Positions 42,758-55,149 are shown, counted from the stretch's first letter. The stretch is DNA of 64,000 nt from Gonocerus acuteangulatus (GCA_946811695.1 OX328124.1:89195972-89259971), one strand, 5' to 3'. Made by a program: numbers and translations. The notes: generated by a model from the letters alone, not told the origin.

Positions 42758-42799
42758 GCCCCTGAAGAGGTGCGAATTAAGGCACGAAACATGTCGGGC
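42758..42799 (+). ncRNA. Hammerhead-like motif, PLE2 copy 2 right arm
   Basis: GCCC (42758-42761) / CTGAAGA (42762-42768) / G / GTGC-loop-GCAC / GAAA (42786-42789) / CATGTC / GGGC. It is identical in core to the left-arm motif. The best-preserved pair in the window. Confidence 0.67.
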
Positions 42800-42887
42800 A
42801 AAATAGATGAAATAAAATAGTTGAACAAAAACAAATGGTGTTCTGCTTCATCGACCCTCTGCCAAATAAAGAAAAAAGAACAAGTGG

Positions 42888-43101
42888 AAAATATATATTG
42901 GGTCATACTCAGAAGAATTAATATAATTGCTATATTTTATTATTTATATTTTTGTTTTATTTTATTTTTAGTTATTTTTTTTAATTTTACTGATTTATTT
43001 TTCCCTTATGTAAGTATGTTTTCTGCATATATTTTTATAAAAATCAGATTTTTTACACAAAAACTCTTATATATGTTTTGCGGTCGTTACAAAACGCAAT
43101 G
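42888..43101. other. No gene seen
   Basis: Anonymous AT-rich spacer. Confidence 0.4.
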
Positions 43102-43262
43102 CTAATATTTGCAGGCATTTCGGATTCGTCTAATTCCTTCCTTGTAGTAGTGGCATTGGACTAAAATGTGTTTTAAAGACAAAGTGTCATCACGTCTTTG
43201 ACACTTGGGTGGATCTTCTTTCGGCGCCAGGAATCCATGGAAAAGTTTAATTTTAGGGCTTT
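43102..43262 (-). pseudogene. LINE C-terminal zinc-knuckle remnant
   Basis: The minus frame reads SPKIKLFHGFLAPKEDPPKC, then QRRDDTLSLKHILVQCHYY and RNACKY at a stop (43102-43104). C...SLKHIL-x-x-C is the CCHC-like region that follows RNase H in I/R1-group LINEs (cf. ICKYC...IKHILTEC at 34.55 kb). Nothing of RT or RNase H is recognised upstream, so it is a 5'-truncated copy of yet another lineage. Confidence 0.68.
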
Positions 43263-44270
43263 AATGCTTGTCTTTCAGTCCACCTACACCTAGGGCATAA
43301 ATAGTTTAGATTCTTTATATTTTTAATGTACAGCTGACTCAATTATTTATTTCTATTTAATTTTGATCAGGAAAAAATCCCAACTATTGATGAATGGATT
43401 ATGTTTTTTTTTTTTAATCAAAACAAATGTTCCTTATTACAGGACAGGGTATTACCCGATTTTCGTTGCGAGAAAGAAATTAGAGACCAATTGATAGCTA
43501 ATCTTGACGAATATAAATTTCTGGGTAAATGACTGGTACCAACGATTTGTTTCAGAATTAAGATGTTTAAAATGACCACCTCTTTGTTCTTAGCTGCCAA
43601 AGTTGCTCGCTCACTTGACCATTTGTCATTTTTGTCCTTGACAATGATGTTTGGGAACATCTTGTTGATGAGCTTGTATTTCGATAAAGTAATTTAAAAA
43701 TAGTCATTGCATTATGTTATTGTATTTTCTAGAAAATTTTGTGGTTTATTTGGCCTGGCATATAAATACATTATTAAAACATTGCTTATAACGTCGACGG
43801 ATATAAAGGCAGGATCGGTAATAACGGCGAAATTTGGCGGATGTTCGGTCACCGAGAACGGTTAGAGCGGCAGGATTTTGTTAACACTTCTGAGGTCTCC
43901 CACACCTCCGAAGTAGGACTATGTTGAACTTAGTTTCATTCCGGGAACAGAAGGGATGTTTGGGCAAACAGATAGGTTCCACGTCTATGATACGGTTCCC
44001 ATCCCAGAGACCTAGGGCTTCGCGGAACTTAGCTTCATTCCGGGAACAGGAGGGATGTTATTAGTATCTAATGAATAAATCTTATATCAAACCGGATGTT
44101 CTTAAGTATTGAAGAAAAGGCGAATATTGCTTGATTATTTTTATATCGGTTGAATTTTATTCATTGAATTTCTGCCTACACAAAGGAAATTGATAAAATA
44201 AAAAAAAATAACCACATGGTTTGTGAATTTATATGCTTCTAAAAAAAATGAGAAGATGATAATAAATTCC
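43263..44270. other. No gene; one direct repeat
   Basis: TTCATTCCGGGAACAGAAGG (43932-43951) and TTCATTCCGGGAACAGGAGG (44036-44055) lie in a locally GC-richer patch (43800-44060). No gene is recognised. Confidence 0.4.
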
Positions 44271-44274
44271 TAAT

Positions 44275-44430
44275 TACATCCAGCCGAGCCTGATGGTTAG
44301 GATAGTAGCCCTGCTTGCTCAAAAAGTGAGCGTGTGTTACAGGACGGTTCTGCAAATAACTGCCTTGTTAGGATGTGGCTTTTTGCTCTGAGGCCTAAAT
44401 GTCTCTGGATAACTCGAGGATTCTCCTGCG
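44275..44430 (+). repeat. Dispersed repeat, possibly SINE-like
   Basis: GCCTGATGGTTAGGATAGTA has some A-box character. The segment AGGATGTGGC...GGCCTAAATGTCTCTGGATA matches 12665-12725. There is no clear B-box or poly(A), so the class is open. Confidence 0.35.
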
Positions 44431-46139
44431 TATATAGTAAGAATTTTGCCTAATTGATTTCTATGTAAAAATATATTTAATTTGTGTGGGTTTTTGTTTT
44501 CTTGCAACGAAACTTGTTATATAGCATTCTCCTAGCAAAAGATTGAACGAGTGTCCGAAATTACTAATTTTCCCACAGCGGCCGCAAGTTATCAAGTAAA
44601 TTCGCTAAATGCTGGCATCCAAAGAGAAACGTTGTCTCGCCAGTTTTTTTGTTTCTCCTGTTTATTAAATAAAGTGTAAATAATTCACGAACTTTTATAA
44701 TTAAACATAATTTTTTTTTCTTTTCATCTAACTTAATATCAGCACTGATGTTGAAATTAAACATTCAAAATCTGATTCAACTTGAAAAAAAATCACACTG
44801 ACATCTTCAAAACGTAAATTTATCTTAATTGAACAATGAGATTAATTGAAATAATATGATTTTCGAATGATTTGAAAATAGATTTTGATTTTTTCCAATT
44901 CTAATCAGCGTTTGAATGTTTAATTTCAACGATATCAGTGTTAATTTTAAGTTATGAATATCGTTTGTTTTACCGTCTAATAGAACAGCGAGGTAAAATT
45001 TGTTGCAGTTTCATCTCATGTTACAAATCTTACCAAAACTATTTAGGAAAATAGTGATTAAGATTAATTATTTTTAGTACAAGATGAAGATTTTTATTAT
45101 ATATTATTTTAGTGGCTTACTACATGAAAATAGTTTTTCCATCTGTATAATACAGATTATGCATTGAGCAATGTGAGGGTTCATATTTAAATAACAAAAA
45201 CGTCCTAGGAGTAACTTGAGATATTTTCGGTACATCTGGTTTTTAGTGTTTAGCTATGGATATAGGGTTTTTGTAATTTTTATATAAGATGCACCTTTCA
45301 CACATCTATGAAACTTTTACCGATAATAGTTGAGAAATTACTGATTTTACGTGATTTTTTTGGTAGGTGTACTTGCAGGGGTAGTTAGGGAAAACCGCCC
45401 TTCAAATCTTCACAATTTTTTTTCTTATCTTATAAGTGGTCCGAAAATTATGAAAAAACTACACAAGGTACACCTAATCAATAGCTTCAATTCACGTTAG
45501 TTTCATTTAAATATCTAGTATAGTTTCATATAAAAACGACTTTGAAGTTAGAGGTTTCAAGCCTTATTCCCTCAAAACTAGTGCAGTTAGAGGTTTGATA
45601 ATTAACGAAAAATTATTTCTAGGAACTAGAAATAAAATAATGTCATCAAAGTCAAGGAAGACGGCAGTGCAGATTTCATATGGAAACACGGTGAAACCCT
45701 TTTAGTAACTTTGATCTAAAAAAAAATATCTTTGAAATGGGTTAAGATTTGGAGGCTGTCGCCTTTTTTGAAACACGAACAATCGTTTGGCCCCACTGTG
45801 GCCGGTATTTTGCAATGAATACCTGAATTACTTACTGTAAAATTAAAAAAAAAAATAAAAGAAAAAAAAACATGAAGTTCATGCTCTTTATATTTGTAAT
45901 GAGCAGTTGACTCACTTATTAATTTAAAAATTACTTTTTTGGTCCAGAGTGTTTTGTTTGCGAGATAGAACACTAATTAATAAATACACAAAAACTTTAC
46001 ATTTTGTTTGTTGATCTTGATGATTAATAAAAAGAGAACATCCAACAACAAACAAGACAGGAACCCTATACAGATGTTCAGCGCTCCAAGTTGAATAAGT
46101 CAGAACTAATTCCCAACCTATTTGGCGGCTTGATTCAAT
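44431..46139. other. No gene identified
   Basis: AT-rich sequence. The 85-codon minus frame at 45716-45973 is low-complexity in part and unrecognised. 45895-45945 resembles the second Helentron-like family at 26740. Confidence 0.35.
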
Positions 46140-46320
46140 TTATACATAATGCAGAGTAGGCCCCAACTTCTAATGAACCTATTTAGTTTGTTTTTACAAT
46201 TCATCTTTATTTTTAGGTACCCAGAACGTGTACCGAGTTTCTTTACCACGGAATAATTCGTTTGGCCCCACTGTACGGCCTTCCGAGGAATGTACTTTGT
46301 TAACCAGCTCGTACGTGACC
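46140..46320 (+). repeat. Repeat C, single diverged unit
   Basis: CTTCTAATGAACCTATTTAG, TTTTTACAATTCATC and ACCGAGTTTCTTTACCAC match the repeat C unit. Confidence 0.5.
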
Positions 46321-46864
46321 TTGTGTATTAAACAAGATGTTTGAATAAGAGAAAGGATAGCTTACATAAGTAGCATGGAATAAGAAATAAGAGACATTGC
46401 CTAAACCTTTAAAAAAAAGCAACCTTTGTTACAAGAGGTATAAAAAGTGTGCTAGAGAGAGAGACGAGTAGCGAGGTTGGCTGTAGGAGATTAGAACAGG
46501 CAGTTCAGTGGAAGGGGGATTGCTGAGAGGCTGTCAAAGAGTCTTCGATCCGACCTCTTCCCTCAGGCCATCATTCTCAAAAAGTCCCTTTGACAAAGTA
46601 CAGTTTACGCCAAGCCACAGCTCTTAGACAAGCACGTTCATTTTCTCTCTCTATAACACCTCTGAACAAACACGCATGAGGAGTTTAAGAAGCGAGTATT
46701 GCACTCTTAAGATTGTAGAACCTATTCAACAATAGAACATTTTTTAAAATGAAAATATAAAATGTTTTATTGTTATTCAGGGACACATGTCTCTTATAAA
46801 TAATTTTGGGATTGGCAGCATCAGGTTAACACTATTTAAAGTATAAAATTACTACTATATAAAA
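46321..46864 (+). other. No gene; TATA-box-like segment
   Basis: GAGGTATAAAAAGTGTGC (about 46435-46452) is a good TATA box, followed by an AG-rich GAGAGAGAGACGAGTAGCG. It could be the promoter part of a solo LTR or of an unseen transcript, but I cannot find paired LTR ends. Confidence 0.25.
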
Positions 46865-46869
46865 TAAAA

Positions 46870-47172
46870 ACAAATTAAATTACAGCAGCTTGAATATAAA
46901 CTTGACTAGGGGTTGAGTGAGACTTGCAGGAATAAACGTTGTGGAATGGCTGAAAGAAGAGGTAAGGAATTCCATAGCGAGGTGGCATGGGTGACAAATG
47001 GTTTTTCGAATAAAGCTGGACGGTGGGAAGGAAGAAAAAGAACGGGTGTTTCGGGAATGAACAGAGATTTTGAATTTAAGGAGTTAAAAAATATAAGGTC
47101 TTTGGGATTGAATGACTTCATCTTAAGATTATCTAAATGTGTGGTGTTTTTCGTTTTCTCGCCACAAAACTT
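46870..47172 (-). pseudogene. LINE (CR1/L2-like) C-terminal remnant
   Basis: The minus frame reads NLKMKSFNPKDLIFFNSLNS, then FLPSHRPALFEKPFVTHATS and LWNSLP, ending near QVYIQAA. R-x-x-F-x-x-x-x-x-x-LWNSLP is the pattern seen after the RT domain of CR1/L2/RTE-like elements, unlike the RNase H-ended LINEs elsewhere in this window. Only the tail remains. Confidence 0.62.
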
Positions 47173-48065
47173 GTAATGTAATAATCAGTGCTAATATGCT
47201 AATATGAGCGAAATAGGTCTATTATAGATGGGATCTGCTTCATCCATACCTCAATTATTAATCTGCCCGCTCTTTTGTAAAAAAAACTCAGTAGATATAT
47301 GGCCCAGTTTACGAGCATTGTTATATGATAAGGTATGTTTTGATAGATTTATGCGTACATAATAATATTTCAGATTTGTGTTTAGATTTATCTTATAATA
47401 CAATCTAATTCTTTTGTATGTGTATATATATATATATTATATAGTACATATTATACAGGGCCGCCAAATCTCCGAGCCGGGCCCTGGACCAGATCATGGG
47501 CCCCTACTTCTCAGAGCCGGGCCCCCACTTCTCAGAGCCAGACTGAAAATTCTAATACTATAGGACTTTGGACATTTTATAATTATTTTCATCATGAGTT
47601 TTGAGCGAAATGAGAATAAAAGCCGACAATCGATGCAGCAAAGGTACTTTACGACTCCTAATGAAATATATTATTCTGCGAAACACCCTGTATATGGCGC
47701 AGATCAAAAAATTGTACTCCTTTTTCTTATGTACTACTTTATTCTTGGCTTGGTGTGGAAGCCACAGGTGTAATTGATGACAAAATCATTACCAAGAGAC
47801 TTAATGATAATCGTAGCATCAGGTACAGAGACGTCAGTACACAATATTATCCTACTTACACAACAATACACTCTACAATCTCATTTAAAGACATCTGCTG
47901 AATAACCATTGGCTTTCTGGCATATTATAGACATTTCCATTATGAGTCAATCAAATTTCTAATCACGATGCTGGTTCATTGGACAATACAGGTATCACCC
48001 GGAAAGAGTGGAGTTGCCTTGGTAGCGATCATTTATTATTAATAATAATAATAATATTCTTGGCT
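47173..48065. other. No gene identified
   Basis: 47452-47545 holds a GC-rich doubled piece (ACTTCTCAGAGCCGGGCCCC-type, twice about 26 bp apart). Near 48010 TGCCTTGGTAGCGATCATTT could be a GSDH-type relic, but there is not enough to call it. Confidence 0.35.
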
Positions 48066-48105
48066 TGGCCTACATGTTTCGTGCCACCTCCTAAGTGGCC
48101 ATTAA
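48066..48105 (-). ncRNA. Degenerate hammerhead-like Penelope 3' end
   Basis: On the minus strand GGCCACTTAGGAGGTGGCAC, GAAACATGTAGGCC. The outer GGCC/GGCC and the GAAACATGT match PLE2, but the CUGANGA box is replaced by CTTAGGA. An AATATTATTATTATT tail follows, so it is probably the end of a third or fourth Penelope-type family. Confidence 0.4.
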
Positions 48106-48394
48106 ATCCCCATGTGTGGTCAGCTCGCCGCCCATATATTGTCTTAATGGGAAAGATGTACTGTGAAAAAAGACAAAAGTGGTGATTACCTGGAACACGT
48201 TCGAAGCTAAAATGTCATCGTGGGTTCGTGAACTACTACAGTAGCTACATTCGATATTAAAAAGTAAAAAGAAGCTTTAGAATGTTGAGTTAGCTGGTTA
48301 GAAAAAACAAAAACAAAAGAGCTAAACTTTTGTTATCACTTTTTTGGCCAGTTTAAGCTAGACAGAGTGACTCGAACTGTAAAACTTGATGAGG

Positions 48395-48436
48395 AAGAAG
48401 CTTATTACGCAACTCTTGCGATACGGACTTCTCCTT
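48395..48436 (+). mobile_element. Isolated Helentron-like 3' end
   Basis: TTACGCAACTCTTGCGATACGG then ACTTCT resembles the family's 3' hairpin end. No left side is recognised. Confidence 0.35.
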
Positions 48437-49234
48437 CTTGTTCTCCAGTTGGTCACGTGCCAACTTTCTTAAGCCCCTGGGGTTGAGTCTTCTGAATGGG
48501 CTGAGAGGAAAGGAATTGCCCTGTGGGGGTCAGGTGGGAAGACCATTTGGAATGAAATATTATAAGTCGGGGTTTGTTCAGGTCTTTTGCTGAGTTAAAG
48601 GTCTTTACGTGCGATTTCTGGCGGGATAGAGAGAAATTGTAGTTCGGAAAATCATTTGATTTCTAACTCAATAAATATTTTAGAAGGTAACTATGAAGAA
48701 AGTAATAGAATGAACGAGAGAACTGGTCATATGAGCCTAAACAATGGATGTGTACAAAATGGGGTGTTAAAAGCACATTAGGAGTACTATGTATTTTATA
48801 TAATTATATTATACATCAACCGGATCTGGTGGTAAGGAGTTACTAACGATTGAAAATCCCTGGTTTTGGGACATATGGATAGATGGAGGAAGACAAACTC
48901 AAAAGATGAAGTCTGAGGTGAGAGGGGAAACAGAAAGCAAAGGTGTGTAGATTTAAACTAACATACTAAGTATTTAAAATGAATTAAACTTCAATTGAAG
49001 GGGGTGACTCTTTAGGGGTTCACTCGTTAGGCAAGCCTCAATTGTAATTATTTTCACTATTCATTTCTCTCATTAGCTGCTGACGATATCGATTTACGTT
49101 GCAAGATAACTACATCATTTGCCTACATTATTAATAAAGTAATCCATCGCTCCTCATAAGGACTCCAACCGCGATTTGTAAAGCATATCGTCACTGTGAG
49201 CTACTCATTTCAGTACTATCCAATTTCTTTAAAA
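48437..49234. other. No gene seen
   Basis: Anonymous sequence. Confidence 0.4.
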
Positions 49235-49467
49235 GGATTATTAACCTGTTTCAGCTCAGTGATAGAACACTCGATTAATATGTTGGAGGATCAGAATTCA
49301 AACTTCGGGCGAGCTCTAAAGATTTTAACTTCTAGTGTTGTCGTTCGAGGGGTACCTGCAAAGGGGATCAGACTATCTCCCTAGTGTGCCGTAAAGTCAA
49401 GAATCAGATACCTCTGGAGTATCTGCCACTCTGTGCCCTTGTGGCCAGTTAAGGAGTTGATTTTTTT
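49235..49467 (+). mobile_element. tRNA-derived SINE (family 2), internally deleted
   Basis: CAGCTCAGTGATAGAACACT (A-box), GATCAGAATTCAAACTTCGG (degenerate B-box), then CTATCTCCCTAGTGTGCCGT and the tail AATCAGATACCTCTGGAGTA ... GTTGATTTTTTTTT. Compared with the copy at 35594 it lacks about 110 bp of the body. Confidence 0.72.
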
Positions 49468-52400
49468 TTTCTCATTAACGTGTTAACATACTGTCATGGT
49501 AAAAAGCTATTACAATTAACTGTTATTATACACATAAAGAAATATTTAATTACATAAGTTCACAATCGAAAACCTTCTGAAAGGCCTTCCTCAAACGGCT
49601 ATGTTTCCTTTGTGGGAGTGTTTTACTTTTGTTTTATAAATTTAATATGTAAATACAGTAATATTACAATCAAAATAATCCCATTCAAAACAAATACTCA
49701 TCCAATCGTTTGCATTTTGATTTTTTTATACCGACATCACTGTCGGAAGAACAACAATTTTGGTCCCGTTAACGCAGAACTGTGTACATATTAAAAGCAA
49801 TATTTGAATTTGGAAGGTACACTTGTTATCGACATAGTTGGATCAATGTAGATTTAAAACATGTTCCACAAAGCAAAGAAATGTGCTGGAAAAAGGTTCG
49901 TCTTCAGTAATACTGGAATAAATTCTTAATTTATGTACCTCTCTCAGATAGAAAGTGCAATCCGAAAGGAAAAAGAGGCGCTGCCTATATTCTCAAGGTG
50001 TAACTCCACAGTACAAACCTTTTTATGTTACCTCATTTGATGTGATTTAAATTGTTTTCAGTCTCGCATTAGCTAATTATCGATAAACATTAAACAATAT
50101 CAGACAGACCGCGTTGCCTGGTTGCCCTAATCCTGCGAAAGTCTTCCCCAATCTTAAACGAGACATAATCAATTTAGGGTTTCGCATAGCGCGCTATTCA
50201 TTGAAATATCAATGTGCAAATGGCGAACCCGTAGGGAATATTTCCTTCCTAGACGTTTGTGCATGCGCAGTTGAATTAAACGATCTATCTGAACAAGCTG
50301 TAGTTTCCGTTTAGTTTTCTTACTGAGATAATCCTTCAACCTCTGTACTCAATCAATAGAACTGACAGAATGCTTGCAGTCAGAATTAGAAGTTATTTCC
50401 ATGATTTTTCTTCTTGTGAATGTGTTTCTTATTTTTCTATTGCCTGCGATATAAGGAATAATGAGACTTTTCTTCATTACTTGAAGAATGTATTTCCAAA
50501 TCAAATGCTGAAGAAAATGTAAAGAAAGGCTCCAAGTTGTAGAAAAGCTGGAAGAACGCCGACTGTTTTTGATGTAGTCACCTTTGAACGAATGAGCTGG
50601 TTGGATCTAGCACTCGACTGAATAAAAAGCCTATTCTCCTAGAGGCACTCGGCCTGTCATTGGCTGAATGCCCTCTTCATAAAGCTATTCACCAGCGCCT
50701 GAGTGCTCTGCCCCCTCTTAGTTCCGCAGTCTCTTCCGATGGATGCTTCTATACAAGCCACTTCTCTGCCTTTACTAGTAATATACAACAGTGAACTTTC
50801 TCTGGTAGTTATTTGTAACCTAAGATACATAATTTCCTTCGAATCCCTAAAAGCAGAGCGACCCACTTGTGACGTCAATCCGATGATGGGTTTTAGAACG
50901 AAAAGTGACGAAAATGTCGACTTTTTTACTATAGGGAGTTATTATTTATACTATATACAAAAGCTCAAAAATAATTTCTACTCCGAGCCTCTTATGGAAA
51001 TAATATTGTGTGGTTTGAGATAAATATGTCGTTATGCCACCTAAATGACTAATACAATTTTCCAGTGAATATTCCTACAACGATTAAAATATATCAAACC
51101 ATACTATATATACAGGCAGACATACATAAAATTCCGCTTTTGCGTCCATCTGAAACATTAGGTAGTTCCATTGATGTGAGATGCCGTACATTGATTCGAT
51201 GCGTAAAGCCCTAAGTGAATATGAATTCAAGCATGTAATGGAAAAATATAGCTTTAAATCCCATTTTGGAGACTTCAGAAATTTAACCGATTAGACATGA
51301 CATTTAAGAAATTGAAGGAACTTATTTTTATCTGTAAATATTCTTCATTTATGTGGGTTTCTAATCACAGCAAATTGCCAGATATATGCAGGAACGTAAT
51401 TTTATCTGAAGCCACACAATCTTAATGTCATGTACTCTAAAAGTATATGCCAACTTGTTTTTTATAGTATGGTTTAATTATGTATTTCCCTCAAATGAAA
51501 ATAACGGTTTCAGAAAAATACTGTGCTTAGCCGTATATCTGAAGTTAGTCCGTTAGGTGAATTGAATCCCCTGGTTCTGGCCTGGTGAATTAATTCTTCA
51601 AAAGAAAAACTTAAAAAAAAAGAAAAAAAAAAAAGAAAAAAGAGATTTGAAATTACATTTCTCAAGAAAACACTCAAAATTCAAAAATAAATAAAATATT
51701 TCTAGGAATTGCTGGATAGTGGAAATTGAAGTTCACGGTGATAAATAAGAGGCTAAATATTTCCACAATTATTTTTATTGGCACGAGTTTACAGGGACTT
51801 TGTCCCATTTTCAAGTTTATGCAATTTTCCTATTATTATCCAATTATCCTAGCCTTCCTGCCTTCTCTTGGAGCAAGGCTTATTGGCTAGATAAGGACGA
51901 TAATGTGATAATCGGACGAAGACCCCGAAATCGTTTGTTTACCAATAAAAATAACAATGGATAATGTTTGGTCTCTTATTTATCATGGCGAATGGAATAT
52001 TTTGTTTTCGGAATGAAGTTATGTTTAAACCATCAACATTCAAATTATCTTTATTGGTTCTGATAAGATCTATGATCCCCATATATGGGGCACGCTACTA
52101 TGGCAATGATGATTTAGAAGAAAAACCAATGGGGCCTATGAGGAACATATTGTTATTCCTAAAGGCAGATATTAATTTATCATATTTCTAATTATTTTGT
52201 CGTCAAATGTAACCACCTTAAAAACGATAACAATATTTTATATATATTATGAAATATACCGGTCATTGTGTAGTTATTTATCGTCCGAAGGGAAAATTTA
52301 AAAGGATACGCCAATAGTTACAAAGGTCCATTTGACCTTTAAAAGCGGAGCCCGTACGACGTTAGGGAGCTTTTATGTTTTATCCACTGGCTTTATTGTC

Positions 52401-52518
52401 AATCACCAACGTTATAAAAGTCACTTACTCGCCTAACTCCTTTTGTGCTTTGATCGCTTTAATTTTATTTGATGTGCTTAAAAACTTTCACGCTAATACT
52501 TTGTTAAAGATAACAGAC
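49468..52518. other. No gene identified; non-repetitive-looking
   Basis: A 66-codon frame at 50114-50314 (MPGCPNPAKVFPNLKRDIIN...) and the 106-codon frame 50703-51023 lie in a stretch with more balanced base composition (50100-50890) and no recognised repeats. I know no matching family. If a host exon is anywhere in this window, this is a candidate, at low confidence. 51775-51960 has GACGAAGACCCCGAAATCG, weakly like a Penelope 3' end. Confidence 0.3.
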
Positions 52519-53680
52519 AAAAGTCCGACTCGCAGGAACTGCATCATCTTAGCGCGGTTCCATCCTTAGTGTCATTTTCTATACTTAGAATAGAAACAGT
52601 TATTACTTTGTTTAGATCATTCTTAATGTAAACACTTATTCCTATGAAAAGCAAATTGTCGGCAAGGCACAAGAAACTATTCTAAGCGGAAATTACTCTT
52701 TCCGTCGTCCCAAGTTTCGCTCTACAAAGACACTACTACAAATATGTTTCTAATTTACTTATGTTACTTTACTAACATATCCATTTTACTGTTAAATGCA
52801 ATTAAAAATACTAAACTACTCATTTTACTGTTAAATGTAATTGAACAAAGTAAAATTGTATCAGAAAATGTGAAAGTAGTGTTATTTTTTAATGAAATAC
52901 GCCGCATACAACCAAAAAATATAATTATATTTCTACTATAGCATTTGGCTTTATGACTTCCTACAGGTAAAGTAGCTGTCCGCTCTCCTAGGATGCATCT
53001 TGATTTATGAAGTGCAATAACAGCCTACCTGAAGCCTGCCTAGTACTTACCTCGAACCGGGCGGATGTCTAACACAACAAAGAGATAGGTTTATGCACTT
53101 ATTTCTGCGATTGACATTGCTTAATCAAAACTTTCTTCAGAACCTTTTTTGTAGAGCATTTAGTAAGGTTTTTAATGGTAACCTTCCGCTTACCATGATT
53201 CTCAACCGTTTTCGAGATATTAATGAAAGTATACGAAGTTCCCAAAACTTTTCATGTCTGTTAATAAAATATTTTATTCTAACCGTTCCTTATCTCCAAA
53301 CGTTACCAAAATTTCAACATATTAGTTATGATGAAATTCGAACATGCAGAAAATATTTCAACTCAATCCCATCATTTTAAGTACACAAACCAAAAACGTT
53401 ATTCAACAACTATTTTTCCGATTTTCTCAAAAACGGTTAAACCTATCGCCTTAAAAATGGTTTCATTCGTTTTCCTAGGCCAAGAAGCCATAAAACGAGT
53501 ACTTGCAAGCATATGAAGTAAGTGGAACGACTTTTTTCGCGCGACATTCGCTCCAAAAACCATGTTCCGGTGGGCGGATTCTGATGGTTAACGAACTTGA
53601 CCTTTCAAATTAGACGAAAGATTTTTGTACCAAATTTCATCAAAATCGGACCATTATTGATGCCAGGAAAGCGCGAACAG

Positions 53681-53733
<53 letters not shown>

Positions 53734-53736
53734 TAT

Positions 53737-53767
<31 letters not shown>

Positions 53768-53909
53768 AAAATTTGAACCACCGTTATTTTCGATCTCTAT
53801 GGGTTCTGAAACACAAAATTTTCTACTCGGCACTTCCGGATTGTTTAATGAGATCAACCTTATAAGCGGGGTTCCTCCCTATGAAGGGAGGGAGGAACCG
53901 CGCTAAAAA
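52519..53909 (-). mobile_element. Helentron-like element H9, complete
   Basis: Both termini are recognised in reverse: AAAAGTCCGACTCGCAGG...CTTAGCGCGGTTCC (52519-52562) and GGAACCGCGCTAAAAA (53894-53909), with the 5' hairpin CCTCCC/GGGAGG. (TA)n is at about 53683-53767. About 1.4 kb; no gene inside. Confidence 0.76.
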
Positions 53910-54175
53910 GGTAATTTTACTCTGGAGCCTCTGTAAAAAAAAATACAAAAAATATATAATTTAGTTTTTCATTCAAATTTAATTAGAAGAGAATTAACGA
54001 GTACTTATTGTATTTTCATTAAGGAGAAAAACCAGGAACTTCATTTTAGAAATAAACAAATATAAGAAGAATTTTGATATATGATTGACCCCAATTAAGC
54101 AGGATATTTATCGCAATTTAACAGTGAATTTTCATTACCTGAATGATTAAAATAAAGCTTATGGTTTATTTTTAT
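53910..54175. other. No gene seen
   Basis: Short AT-rich spacer between two Helentron-like copies in the same orientation. Confidence 0.4.
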
Positions 54176-54712
54176 CTGACTCGCAGGAACTGCGTCATCT
54201 TAGCGCGGTTACGTACTCCGGAAGAAATGGAATAGATTAGCATCACAAATCACAGGAAACTGACAGTTGCCAACTTACACAGAAGCGGATAACTCTTAAT
54301 CTATACAAGTCAATACAATTGTGTACTGAAAACGTACTTATAGTCCGTCGGCCCGTGTACATTTTATGCAACGATTTTTAAGATTCTTCATTTTTTCACT
54401 ATTGATTGTAAAAGTCTTAACTAGAACAGTGCCGCTTGTCAGCTGGCTAGGTAGCGGTGGGTTTGGCTGCGGGGGCGTTGCAAACATAGGAAAAATATGG
54501 AAATGTGAAACGATTTTAAGATTCATGAAATTTCTTGGAGAGACACCTTATATTATACAATAATCATTGGCACTTGTCAGCTGGCCGGCCAGCGGTGGAC
54601 TGCTTGTCAGCTGGGGGTCTAAACTTGGCAAAAACACGAAATTCTGAAACGATTTTAAGATTGCTGAAATTTTGGTGGTTACTAGTATTTGTAGTGAGAT
54701 TAACGAAAGACA

Positions 54713-54840
54713 TTGTCAGCTGCTCATATCTTGGTGGAAAACTTGTCAGCTGGGGGGGTATAAGCGCTGAGCACATGGCGCGCGCTCCGCTTTATACCGC
54801 CAGCTGACAACTTTTCCACCCACATATAAGCAGCTGACAA
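54713..54840. repeat. Nested palindrome inside the left arm
   Basis: TTGTCAGCTGCTCATATCTT...GGTATAAGCG and CGCTTTATACCGCCAGCTGA...CAGCTGACAA are imperfect reverse complements around GCACATGGCGCG. The same structure is mirrored at about 57070-57197. The arms of the big element are therefore themselves foldbacks. Confidence 0.78.
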
Positions 54841-55149
54841 TTTGTTTCGTCAATCTTATTACGAATACTACCTACTAACAAAATTTCAGGAATCTTAATA
54901 TAGTTTTTGACTATTTAATAGCGAAAGCATGCTTTTATTGATTACAACTTCTGAATATATTGATTGTAAATGAATATTTTTATTATCAACGTTAAAATAT
55001 ATTATGTATTTGCATTAAGGTAAGATGAAAAAATATGTCAATTATTTGTATAAAATACTGTATTGGTAATAAAAAAGTATTATACAATTAATCATAATAA
55101 TAATAATAGTATACTAAAGACACTTAATAATATAATAATAAAAAGAAAT

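Larger units (their letters stand above)
42530..42887. mobile_element. Palindromic Penelope-like insertion (PLE2), copy 2
   Basis: The outer ends CCACTTGTTCTTTTTTC and GAAAAAAGAACAAGTGG are exact reverse complements. Arms of about 165 bp surround a loop with GACAGTATTACGCCTGACTC (about 42694-42722). Both arms hold the PLE2 3' end pointing outward with a hammerhead-like motif. The loop has the opposite orientation to that in the palindrome at 6431-6733 relative to the plus strand. Confidence 0.78.

Noticed and set aside
46435..46452. Solo LTR based on a TATA box
   Set aside because: I found no TG...CA ends, no target duplication and no second copy, so only a weak promoter-like note was kept.
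54535..54807. 90-codon open frame and its mirror at 57104-57376
   Set aside because: It runs through the TTGTCAGCTG array and nested palindrome of the transposon arm; it appears twice only because the arms are inverted copies. No protein-like motif is present.
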